NCBI GenBank assembly: GCA_029555415.1
Contig: JAKPSI010000042.1
Span: 1-64,000 of the forward strand
DNA length: 64,000 nucleotides
Source: Bacteroidota bacterium
Lineage (GTDB): Bacteria; Bacteroidota; Bacteroidia; Chitinophagales; Chitinophagaceae
Direction of reading: 5' to 3'
Shown here: positions 42,760 through 49,764 of the stretch, piece by piece
Position numbering within the stretch: position 1 is the first letter of the stretch
How the letters are laid out: the number at the start of each line of letters is the position of its first letter
The notes under the pieces: model-generated
Told to the model about the DNA's origin: nothing
The model's input: only the letters and a program-made list of their open reading frames with translations
Database searches by the model: none
Translations under genes and position numbers: made by a program

Positions 42760-44031
42760 ATGAAATTCATAGCCTATATCGCTTTTCTACTTTCGGGAAT
42801 CAACCCGCAACCCGCAACCCGCAACCCGCAACTTTCCATCAGCAACCCCCAACCCGCAAGTATCACCCTTCCCGCCGGTTTCAAATCTTCCACCATCATC
42901 GAATCCCTCGGTACCAACCGCCACATCTGGGTCAATAACAACGGTGATATTTTCGTCAAACTGGAAAAACTGAAAGACGGTAAGGGCATCATCGTTCTGC
43001 GTGATGTGAAGAAAGATGGCGTGTATTCCGTCGTTCAGTCTTTTTGCAATTATACCGGTACAGGTATCGTCGTTAAGAATGGTTATCTGTATGCAACTTC
43101 TGATTTCGCAGTATATCGTTATAAACTCAACGCAGGCGGACTTGTTGAGAATCCTGATAAACCCGAAACGATCGTCAAAGATCTGGTCAGTCTGAACCAG
43201 CACGCTTCCAAATCCATCGCGCTGGATGACGCGGGTAATCTCTATGTCACGATCGGTGCGCCTTCCAATGCCTGCCAGGTCAAGGACCGAACAGCAGGTT
43301 CACCCGGTCAGGATCCCTGCCCCATTCTGGAAAAAGCAGGTGGTGTTTGGCAATTCAAGGCCAATGTGAAGGGGCAGTCCTATAATAATGGTGTGCGCTA
43401 TATCACCGGTATCCGCAATGTCGTGGGCGTTTTCTGGAACAAACAACAGGGGCAATTATATGGGGTACAGCATGGTCGCGATCAGCTGGCCGGCTTATTT
43501 CCGAAATTGTATACGAATGAACAAAGCGCAGAATTGCCCGCTGAAGAATTCTTCCTGATGAAGAAAGGCTCCGATTTCGGCTGGCCCTATTGTTATTACG
43601 ATCAGATGCAGAAAAAGAAAGTGCTCGGACCTGAATACGGCGGCGATGGTACAACACAGGGCCTTTGCGCAGACAAAGACCAGCCCATCATGGCCTTCCC
43701 CGGTCACTGGGCGCCGAATGATCTGCTATTCTATACCGGTGATCAGTTTCCCGCGAAATATAAGAACGGTGCCTTCATCGCTTTCCATGGTTCCTGGAAC
43801 CGCGGACCACTGCCACAACAGGGATACAATGTGGTATTCGTTCCATTCAAGAATGGTAAACCTTCCGGCCCATATGAGGTTTTTGCATCAGGCTTTACAG
43901 GTAAGGATGTGATCATGGGACCCGGACAATCTGCTTATCGTCCATGCGGACTCGCGCAAGGTCCTGATGGCTCCTTGTATGTGTCTGACGACAGAGTTGG
44001 GAAGATATGGAAGATCACATACAGCAAATGA
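42760..44031 (+). CDS. Secreted sugar/sorbosone dehydrogenase-like beta-propeller protein
   Basis: 423 residues. Short signal peptide (MKFIAYIAFLLSG), then a proline/asparagine/glutamine-rich stretch (residues about 15-34) encoded by a family B repeat. The propeller follows: GFKSSTIIESLGTNRHIWVNNNGDIF, SKSIALDDAGNLYVTIGAPSNACQ, GIRNVVGVFWNKQQGQLYGVQHGRDQL, GSDFGWPYCYYD, FIAFHGSWNR, GPDGSLYVSDD. This is the glucose/sorbosone dehydrogenase fold, usually PQQ-linked; the catalytic His in VQHGRD-type motif is recognisable. Stop abuts the stop of the convergent amidohydrolase. Confidence 0.82.
   Translation: MKFIAYIAFLLSGINPQPATRNPQLSISNPQPASITLPAGFKSSTIIESLGTNRHIWVNNNGDIFVKLEKLKDGKGIIVLRDVKKDGVYSVVQSFCNYTGTGIVVKNGYLYATSDFAVYRYKLNAGGLVENPDKPETIVKDLVSLNQHASKSIALDDAGNLYVTIGAPSNACQVKDRTAGSPGQDPCPILEKAGGVWQFKANVKGQSYNNGVRYITGIRNVVGVFWNKQQGQLYGVQHGRDQLAGLFPKLYTNEQSAELPAEEFFLMKKGSDFGWPYCYYDQMQKKKVLGPEYGGDGTTQGLCADKDQPIMAFPGHWAPNDLLFYTGDQFPAKYKNGAFIAFHGSWNRGPLPQQGYNVVFVPFKNGKPSGPYEVFASGFTGKDVIMGPGQSAYRPCGLAQGPDGSLYVSDDRVGKIWKITYSK
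42801..42860. repeat. Repeat family B inside coding sequence
   Basis: Four tandem AACCCGC units, then ACTTTCCATCAGCAACCCCC. The intergenic copy at 57164-57230 has the same tandem units followed by ACTTTCTTCAGCATCCCCC, so the match extends beyond the tandem part. Here it codes for the NPQPATRNPQ-like segment after the signal peptide. Confidence 0.75.
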
Positions 44032-45294
44032 TCATTGCACCAGTAATACATTGCCGGCCTTCATGACCAGTTCCACGTGACGGATGGATCGTATGTCCGT
44101 TGAAGGGTCTCCATGTACAGCCACCAGATCCGCCTGCAGTCCGGGTTTCACGCGACCGATCTTTTTACCATAACCGAATGTATCCGCATTCACGGAAGTA
44201 GCGGAACGCAGTACATCGATGGGTTTCATACCGTAATCCACCATCATTTCCATTTCGCGGGCATTATCACCATGCGCGTACACGCCCACATCACCGCCCA
44301 TACAAATAGTGACGCCGGATTGTAAGGCCAGTTGAAAGGACTTTCTTTTCGCAGTGATGCGTGCCGGTTCAGGATCCGTTCCTTTTTTCCAGCCACGGTA
44401 TTGGGATACTGCGTCACCTGCCGCCAGAGTTGGACAGAGTGCGATGCCTTTAGCTTTCATGAGTTGAAATATTTCCAGGGTACCGTCATCACCATGTTCA
44501 ATGGTGGATACACCAGCATTGATCGCGCTACGCATCCCTTCAACGGTGGATGCATGTGCCACGACAGGACGATGTCCCATGGAAGCGATACGTACCGCTG
44601 CCGCGATCTCCTCGACAGTCAATGCAGGCGCGCTTTCACCATTCAGTCCCCAACGGTAATCCGCATATACTTTGATGAGGTCCGCACCTTTGCTGATCTG
44701 TAGTCTGCATTCTTTTTCCATTTCATCGGTACCACTCACTTCCGCCGCACCCTGCGGAAAGTCGATATCCGCCGAAGCTGGCTTTGGACCGTAAGCACCT
44801 TTCGCAACGATCGCTTTGGTGGCGATGATCATCCGCGGTCCGGGGATCACCCCTTTACTGATCGCGTTCTTCAGTCCTGCGTCATCATACTGCGCACCTT
44901 CTGTGCCCAGATCGCGTACCGTTGTGAAACCCGCCATCAGTGTGGCTTTTGCATGGTTCACCGCACGAGCCGTTCTTTCAGCCCTGGATTCTTTCAGCAC
45001 CTGATCATCCCAGGCTACTTCATTATAAGGATGCAGGAACAAATGCGAATGGCCTTCGATCAGTCCGGGCATCAAAGTACAATCCGGCAGATCAATGGTT
45101 ACAGCATGTGTGATATCATTTTTCAATGGCAGCGCTCCGGCCTCAACGATCGTGTCATGATCGGTCAGCACCACCCAGTTGGTATGCATCGTTTCGCCAT
45201 CGAATACACGTGCCGGTTTCAATAATTTATATTGAAGTTGCGCGAAAACCTGCTGGGTCAGCAGGAGTGCTATAACTGTTAAGATCCTTTTCAT
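44032..45294 (-). CDS. Secreted metal-dependent amidohydrolase (imidazolonepropionase-like)
   Basis: 420 residues. Signal peptide to about VFAQ (residue 19). Metal-ligand HxH in EGHSHLF, a following LIKVYADYRW (the carbamylated Lys region), AHAS and IEHGDDG for the other histidines, and GGDVGVYAHGDN for the catalytic Asp. It is the exported amidohydrolase group that includes Xaa-Arg dipeptidases and related enzymes; the natural substrate is unknown. Its ATG overlaps the stop of the upstream gene by 4 nt. Confidence 0.88.
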   Translation of the reverse strand: MKRILTVIALLLTQQVFAQLQYKLLKPARVFDGETMHTNWVVLTDHDTIVEAGALPLKNDITHAVTIDLPDCTLMPGLIEGHSHLFLHPYNEVAWDDQVLKESRAERTARAVNHAKATLMAGFTTVRDLGTEGAQYDDAGLKNAISKGVIPGPRMIIATKAIVAKGAYGPKPASADIDFPQGAAEVSGTDEMEKECRLQISKGADLIKVYADYRWGLNGESAPALTVEEIAAAVRIASMGHRPVVAHASTVEGMRSAINAGVSTIEHGDDGTLEIFQLMKAKGIALCPTLAAGDAVSQYRGWKKGTDPEPARITAKRKSFQLALQSGVTICMGGDVGVYAHGDNAREMEMMVDYGMKPIDVLRSATSVNADTFGYGKKIGRVKPGLQADLVAVHGDPSTDIRSIRHVELVMKAGNVLLVQ

Positions 45295-46061
45295 GATTTG
45301 GTTGCGAATTTTCGGAAGTATGCTTCAGTGAATTGCGGGTCGTATTGATGATAGAAGCTGATGAGCAGTTTGGTTTTGATACGAATGCGCGGATACTTTT
45401 TGACATACCTCCAGAACCTGGGATCGGGACGGAACAGATTCTGTGCGATGGTGTTGATGTCGTTTTCGATCCCACTGCCAGCATACTGTGTGAGCAGTCC
45501 TTTCATACAAAGCAGACTGTCGGGGTCCTGAGAAGATTGCCCGTTGCGGATCGCACCCACGCCGGCTTCCGGATCATTATAAATGAACCCCGGCGCATTG
45601 GCTTTTTGCCAGGCTGTTGTATCCAGGTATTTCGGGAAATTCCGGAACAGTATACTCGAGAATTCATGGTGAAAGGTCTGTTCCAGGTAAGTATCAGTGT
45701 AGCCATACTCTTCGCCGTCATTCGTGAGGTATAGTATGTCGGTGGAATTGGTGCCGCCGTATCCTACATTATAAAAGCTCATGGACTTGAAAAAATAGAC
45801 AGCCTTCAGGTTAGCTTTCAGCATCGTGGCCGGGTATTTATTCATGGCCGTGACCAATACGGCAGCCGTCCGGCGGGCTTCCGCGCTGCTCATGGGTGCA
45901 GCTTTGGCGCTGATGGGGGCCTCTTGCCAGTCGGGCGGGAACGGGGAGGAGGTATAGGTGAAATTGACCGGGATCCCGTTGATCAGGGTGTCATTCGGAC
46001 TGGCCGAAACACTCAGAGCGGCGGCCAGACACCCATATATAAGGAACGTGATTTTTTTCAT
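45291..46061 (-). CDS. Secreted zincin-like protein with a degenerate active site
   Basis: 256 residues. Signal peptide to about SVSAS (residue 21). QTFHHEFSSILFRNFP is the position of HEFxHIL in Bacteroidota putative zinc-binding metallopeptidases (Peptidase_Mx1-like), but the second histidine of HExxH is Ser. The C-terminus (VKKYPRIRIKTKLLISFYHQ) also fits that family. Probably inactive or a non-catalytic member. Overlaps the amidohydrolase start by 4 nt. Confidence 0.65.
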   Translation of the reverse strand: MKKITFLIYGCLAAALSVSASPNDTLINGIPVNFTYTSSPFPPDWQEAPISAKAAPMSSAEARRTAAVLVTAMNKYPATMLKANLKAVYFFKSMSFYNVGYGGTNSTDILYLTNDGEEYGYTDTYLEQTFHHEFSSILFRNFPKYLDTTAWQKANAPGFIYNDPEAGVGAIRNGQSSQDPDSLLCMKGLLTQYAGSGIENDINTIAQNLFRPDPRFWRYVKKYPRIRIKTKLLISFYHQYDPQFTEAYFRKFATKS

Positions 46062-46079
46062 CCCTAAATCTAAAAAGAA

Positions 46080-46109
46080 TTTGTCAATCCTGATTTTGCT
46101 TTATATTTG
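46080..46109 (+). promoter_or_regulatory. trp operon promoter (TTTG, 18 nt, TATATTTG)
   Basis: -33 element TTTG at 46080-46083, 18 nt spacer, and TATATTTG (exact TAnnTTTG) at 46102-46109. Transcription should start near 46113-46116, which coincides with the leader-peptide ATG at 46115. Both boxes and spacing match the Bacteroidota sigma consensus. Confidence 0.75.
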
Positions 46110-46114
46110 CTTCA

Positions 46115-46177
46115 ATGAAACAGGTAATTACTAATCAACAGTGGTGGTGGCATACAAACTCTTCCGGGGTGCTGTAA
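46115..46177 (+). CDS. trpL: trp operon leader peptide with three consecutive Trp codons
   Basis: A 20-residue peptide, MKQVITNQQ then WWW, then HTNSSGVL and TAA. Three adjacent TGG codons (46142-46150) are the tryptophan sensor. No Shine-Dalgarno is possible, because the transcript probably starts at or within a few bases of the ATG. Ribosome stalling at the Trp codons when charged tRNA-Trp is scarce would cover 46138-46150 and favour antitermination of the downstream hairpin. Too short for homology; the context is the evidence. Confidence 0.85.
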   Translation: MKQVITNQQWWWHTNSSGVL

Positions 46178-46240
46178 TGTCATACTGCTGTACTTATTAA
46201 TTATACACAGGGCCCCGACAGATCAGTCGGGATTTTTTTT
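46166..46240 (+). terminator. trp attenuator: antiterminator and terminator hairpins
   Basis: Terminator: CCCGAC at 46214-46219 pairs with GTCGGG at 46226-46231, followed by eight T (46233-46240). Antiterminator: GGGG-TG-CTGT at 46166-46175 pairs with ACAG-GG-CCCC at 46207-46216, sequestering the terminator 5' arm. Region 1 ACAG at 46138-46141 competes for the same CTGT. The pieces form a classical 1:2, 2:3, 3:4 attenuation layout around the Trp-codon leader. Confidence 0.8.
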
Positions 46241-46259
46241 GCCCCTGCATGAACAAGAA

Positions 46260-47681
46260 ATGAAAAAAATGAAAAAGATCAATCTGCATACGACCTGTAA
46301 GAAGATGCTGGCCGACGTATACACGCCGGTGGGGATCTACCTCAGGTTGCGTGACAAGTTCCGGGATACGATCCTCCTGGAGAGTACCGACCATCATGTG
46401 GCGGAGAACAGTTATTCGTTCATCGGTATCAATGCCATCGGCGGTATCGAGATCAGTGACCTGAAACAGTATGAACTGAAATATCCGGCACGCAAGCCGG
46501 AACGCACGGCCATTGGCAAGGATACTTCCGTACCCGGGGCCTTATGGGAGTACATGCAGAATTTTGAAGTGAGCTCAACCGGTGAAAAAGAATGCGCATT
46601 TGCCCAGGGCTTGTACGGCTATACCGGATTCGATGCCGTACAGTTCTTTGAAAGCATCCGCTTCAATGAAAAGAAACCGGCCTCCGGGATCCCTTTGATG
46701 CGTTACCGATTGTATCAGTACGTCATCGCCATCAATCATTTCAAGGATGAGCTCTTCCTCCTCGAGAATGAGGTGGAAGGTTTGCCGGGTGAAGGTGCAG
46801 TGGTTGAATCGCTCATCCGCAGTAAGGATGTACCGGTGTATCCGTTCCGTGTGAAAGGGGAGGAGACTTCCAACATGGAAAATGAAGCCTATATGGAAAT
46901 GGTGAAGAAGGGGATCGCCTCCTGTCACCGCGGTGATGTATTCCAGATCGTTCTCAGCCGCCGCTTCCAGCAGGCATTCACAGGTGATGAATTCAATGTG
47001 TACCGTTCATTGCGCAGCATCAATCCTTCTCCTTATTTATTCTTCTTTGATTACGGCGATTATAAACTGATGGGCTCTTCACCCGAATCACAGTTGCTGA
47101 TCCGTAATGGAAAAGCACTGGTGCATCCGATCGCGGGTACCTATAAAAGGAGCGGGGATGATGAAGTGGACAAGCTCGCTACCGAAAAATTATTACTGGA
47201 TGCCAAGGAGAATGCCGAGCACGTGATGCTGGTGGATCTGGCACGGAACGATCTCAGCCGCCTTTGTGATGAGGTACAGGTGGAACATTACCGCGAAGTC
47301 CAGTACTTCTCGCATGTCATCCATCTGGTGAGTGAAGTGGCGGGTAAAGTGCGTCCCGGTTCGAATCCCTTCGATCTGGTCGCTCGTACCTTCCCCGCAG
47401 GCACATTGAGCGGTGCACCGAAATTCCGTGCCATGGAGATCATCGACGCGCTGGAACCCACGGCCCGTAGCTATTACGGCGGGGCTATCGGTTTCATGGG
47501 CTTTAACGGCAGTTGCAATCACGCGATCATGATCCGCACTTTCCTGAGTAAGAACAACACCCTGACCTATCAGGCCGGTGCCGGAGTAGTTGCAGCAAGT
47601 GATCCTGCCAGTGAGTTGCAGGAAGTGAATAATAAACTGAACGCGCTGACGAAAGCCATTACGATGGCGGAAAGCCTATGA
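46260..47681 (+). CDS. trpE: Anthranilate synthase component I
   Basis: 473 residues from the ATG of MKKMKKINL (a TTG seven codons earlier lies in the terminator region). Converts chorismate to anthranilate with TrpG as the glutaminase. The feedback-site motif LLES lies near the N-terminus (ILLESTDHH). Catalytic segment: PIAGTYKR, DLARNDLSRLC, GTLSGAPKFRAMEIIDALEP and YYGGAIG, all as in TrpE/PabB. The tryptophan-binding LLES favours TrpE over PabB. First enzyme of the operon, under attenuator control. Confidence 0.95.
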   Translation: MKKMKKINLHTTCKKMLADVYTPVGIYLRLRDKFRDTILLESTDHHVAENSYSFIGINAIGGIEISDLKQYELKYPARKPERTAIGKDTSVPGALWEYMQNFEVSSTGEKECAFAQGLYGYTGFDAVQFFESIRFNEKKPASGIPLMRYRLYQYVIAINHFKDELFLLENEVEGLPGEGAVVESLIRSKDVPVYPFRVKGEETSNMENEAYMEMVKKGIASCHRGDVFQIVLSRRFQQAFTGDEFNVYRSLRSINPSPYLFFFDYGDYKLMGSSPESQLLIRNGKALVHPIAGTYKRSGDDEVDKLATEKLLLDAKENAEHVMLVDLARNDLSRLCDEVQVEHYREVQYFSHVIHLVSEVAGKVRPGSNPFDLVARTFPAGTLSGAPKFRAMEIIDALEPTARSYYGGAIGFMGFNGSCNHAIMIRTFLSKNNTLTYQAGAGVVAASDPASELQEVNNKLNALTKAITMAESL

Positions 47682-47685
47682 AAAC

Positions 47686-47862
47686 GGAATTAGAAATTAA
47701 GAATTAATAATTAATAGAAGTGTCAATATGCAGGGGTCATTACTAAAGTAAAGGTAGGCGTGATGGTGATTTCTAAATAGTAGTTTACGCAATGCCAGAG
47801 ATAAGGAGTGGAACTAACATTTAGAGTCCTGTATGAATTTTTAATTTTAAATTTTGAATTCG
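47686..47862. repeat. Inverted-repeat element with 123-nt loop (copy 1, trpE-trpG gap)
   Basis: Arms 47686-47712 (GGAATTAGAAATTAAG type) and 47836-47862 are inverted copies over 27 nt with four true mismatches and wobble-compatible differences. The loop (47713-47835) is exactly 123 nt. Inside it GCGTGA at 47758-47763 can pair with TTACGC at 47785-47790 (one G-T wobble). The copy at 48555-48729 has an identical loop length and the same inner hairpin. It fills almost all of the trpE-trpG gap. Confidence 0.75.
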
Positions 47863-47867
47863 ATAAA

Positions 47868-47909
47868 ATGAAAACAACAACCCGAAACGCTTTAAAAACA
47901 TTCTTTTGA
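47868..47909 (+). CDS. 13-codon open frame overlapping the trpG start
   Basis: ATG to TGA encoding a 13-residue basic peptide (starts MKTTTRN). Its TGA overlaps the TTG start of trpG in a TTGA arrangement. It may serve only to deliver ribosomes to the poor TTG start; there is no independent evidence for expression. Confidence 0.3.
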   Translation: MKTTTRNALKTFF

Positions 47910-48499
47910 AAATACTCGTTTTCGACAACTACGACTCCTTCACTTACAACCTCGTTCACCTGGTCGAGAAGATCCTCCATCAGAAGACCGAAGTGTTCCG
48001 CAACGACCAGATACCGCTGGAGAAAGTGAAGGAATATGATAAGATCATCCTGTCGCCCGGCCCAGGCATCCCTGAAGAAGCCGGCATGCTGCTGCCGCTG
48101 ATCAAAGAATATGCGGCCACCAAATGCATACTGGGTGTATGTCTGGGCCATCAGGCCATCGGTCAGGCATTTGGAGGGACGCTGACGAATCTGAGTACGG
48201 TGTATCATGGAGTTGCAACTCCGATCAAAGTAGTCGGTAGTCATCAGTCTGTAGCCGGTAGTCAATACAACAACGATATTTTTAAAGATCTGGGGGAAAA
48301 GATCGAAGTGGGCCGTTATCATTCCTGGATCGTGGATGAAAAAGGATTCCCGGATGAGCTCGAGATCACCGCCCGCGATGAGAACGGATTCATCATGGGC
48401 CTTCGGCATAAAACTTATGATGTGCAGGGCGTGCAGTTCCATCCGGAGAGTGTGCTGACGAAGGAGGGGGAGAAGATGATGAGGAACTGGCTGTTGTGA
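47906..48499 (+). CDS. trpG: Anthranilate synthase component II (glutamine amidotransferase)
   Basis: 197 residues, starting at TTG; no ATG is in frame nearby. KILVFDNYDSFTYNLVH is the exact family N-terminus, so the TTG start is credible. Supplies ammonia from glutamine. Triad: Cys in GVCLGHQAIG, His and Glu in QFHPESVL. An insertion of about 11 residues (about 111-121, GSHQSVAGSQY) between YHGVATPIKV and IFKDLG is encoded by a family G repeat and lies in a loop away from the active site. The TGA stop begins a family A array. Confidence 0.95.
   Translation: MKILVFDNYDSFTYNLVHLVEKILHQKTEVFRNDQIPLEKVKEYDKIILSPGPGIPEEAGMLLPLIKEYAATKCILGVCLGHQAIGQAFGGTLTNLSTVYHGVATPIKVVGSHQSVAGSQYNNDIFKDLGEKIEVGRYHSWIVDEKGFPDELEITARDENGFIMGLRHKTYDVQGVQFHPESVLTKEGEKMMRNWLL
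48230..48267. repeat. Repeat family G inside trpG
   Basis: GTAGTCGGTAGTCATCAG and GTAGCCGGTAGTC units, the reverse complement of the GACTACCGACTA units at 55451-55486. Length divisible by three and no stop, so it is read through as part of TrpG. Confidence 0.7.
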
Positions 48500-48580
48500 A
48501 TGTTGAATGCTGAATGCTGAAATTTGAATTCAGGGCTCAGTGGCAAGTAATGAAGAATTAAAAATTCAAAATTCAGAATT
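48497..48580. repeat. AT-rich hairpin element, 24-nt loop (copy 3)
   Basis: Left arm 48497-48530 starts at the trpG TGA stop (TGAATGTTGAATGCTGAATG). Loop 48531-48554 is 24 nt, like the element at 20601-20690. The right arm 48555-48580 also serves as the left arm of the 123-nt-loop element. Confidence 0.6.
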
Positions 48581-48729
48581 AATACAAAAGTCATGTTGCC
48601 AGATATATCACGAGCGAAAAGCGGGGCGTAAATCTGAATAAAGGAGTTGTGTTACGCTGTCCCTAAGTAAAAGTAGAGATACTGATAGGACGACTCTTCT
48701 TTTAATTTTAAATTTTGAATTTTTAATTC
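48555..48729. repeat. Inverted-repeat element with 123-nt loop (copy 2, trpG-trpD gap)
   Basis: Arms 48555-48580 and 48704-48729 (GAATTAAAAATTCAAAATT type) pair with two mismatches over 26 nt. The loop 48581-48703 is 123 nt. GCGTAA at 48626-48631 and TTACGC at 48652-48657 form a perfect inner stem. Several short words occur at the same offsets as in copy 1 (for example GTCA at 10-13, TGC at 17-19, GGCGT at 45-49). Confidence 0.75.
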
Positions 48730-48771
48730 TAAGTCTAAGAAATAAAGTGATTAAAACAGAAGATTGAGGCT

Positions 48772-49764
48772 ATGAAAAAAATATTACAATATTTATTCGA
48801 ACACAAAACCCTCACCCGTGCCGAAGCCCGCGCTGCGCTCGTCGACATAGGCAATGGCAAATACAACGAACATGAAGTAACGGCTTTCATGACCGTTTAC
48901 CTTATGCGCAGCATCACCATAGAGGAATTGCAGGGTTTCCGCGACGCGTTGCTGGAATTATGCGTGCCGGTGCAACTTGGCGATCATGAAACGATCGATA
49001 TCGTGGGTACCGGTGGTGATGGCAAGAATACCTTCAACATTTCTACGCTCAGTTGTTTCATCGTGGCAGGGGCAGGACAAAAAGTGACCAAGCACGGGAA
49101 TTATGGAGCGTCTTCGGTCAGTGGCGCATCGAATGTGATGGAGCAACTGGGGTATAAATTCTCAGCCGACAGCACGAAGCTCAAAAAGGAACTGGATGAA
49201 GTTGGGATATGCTTCCTTCATGCACCGTTATTCCACCCTGCTCTGAAGATCGTAGGCCCTATCCGCCGTAACCTGGCCATGCGTACCTTCTTCAATATGC
49301 TGGGTCCGACGGTGAATCCCGCCAGTCCTGCCTTTCAGCTGATCGGTGTATACAATCTTGAAATGGCGCGCATCTATAATTATCTGTTGCAACAGGACGG
49401 GAAGAATTTCACCATCATCCACGGACTGGACGGTTATGATGAGATCTCGCTGACCAATGATACTAAGGTCATCACCAATGAAGGGGAGCGGATGTACACT
49501 CCGGAGCAGCTCGGTAAGCGGATGGTCGATCCGCATGATATCACCGGTGGCAACACCGTAGAAGAAGCGGCCGCCATCTTTAAGAAGATCATTTACGGGG
49601 AAGGTACCTGGGCTCAGAATGCAGTAGTACTGGCCAATGCCGCTACTGCATTGCATTGTACCGGTAAATATCCTGATTATGAAACCGCTTGGAAAGCGGC
49701 GGTGGACAGCCTCGACAGTGGCAGCGCCCGCCGTGTTCTTGAAAAATTAATCGCATTACAATGA
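48772..49764 (+). CDS. trpD: Anthranilate phosphoribosyltransferase
   Basis: 330 residues. Joins anthranilate and PRPP. DIVGTGGDGKNTFNIST is the PRPP-binding loop, KHGNYGASSVSGASNVMEQLG the anthranilate region, and IRRNLAMRTFFNMLGPTVNPA the third family signature. Overlaps trpC by 4 nt (ATGA), so the two are coupled. The ATG is preceded by an A-rich stretch rather than a Shine-Dalgarno. Confidence 0.96.
   Translation: MKKILQYLFEHKTLTRAEARAALVDIGNGKYNEHEVTAFMTVYLMRSITIEELQGFRDALLELCVPVQLGDHETIDIVGTGGDGKNTFNISTLSCFIVAGAGQKVTKHGNYGASSVSGASNVMEQLGYKFSADSTKLKKELDEVGICFLHAPLFHPALKIVGPIRRNLAMRTFFNMLGPTVNPASPAFQLIGVYNLEMARIYNYLLQQDGKNFTIIHGLDGYDEISLTNDTKVITNEGERMYTPEQLGKRMVDPHDITGGNTVEEAAAIFKKIIYGEGTWAQNAVVLANAATALHCTGKYPDYETAWKAAVDSLDSGSARRVLEKLIALQ

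Noticed and set aside
47723-48442. 239-residue frame antisense to trpG
   Set aside because: Shadow of a strongly conserved gene and runs through repeat elements; low plausibility.
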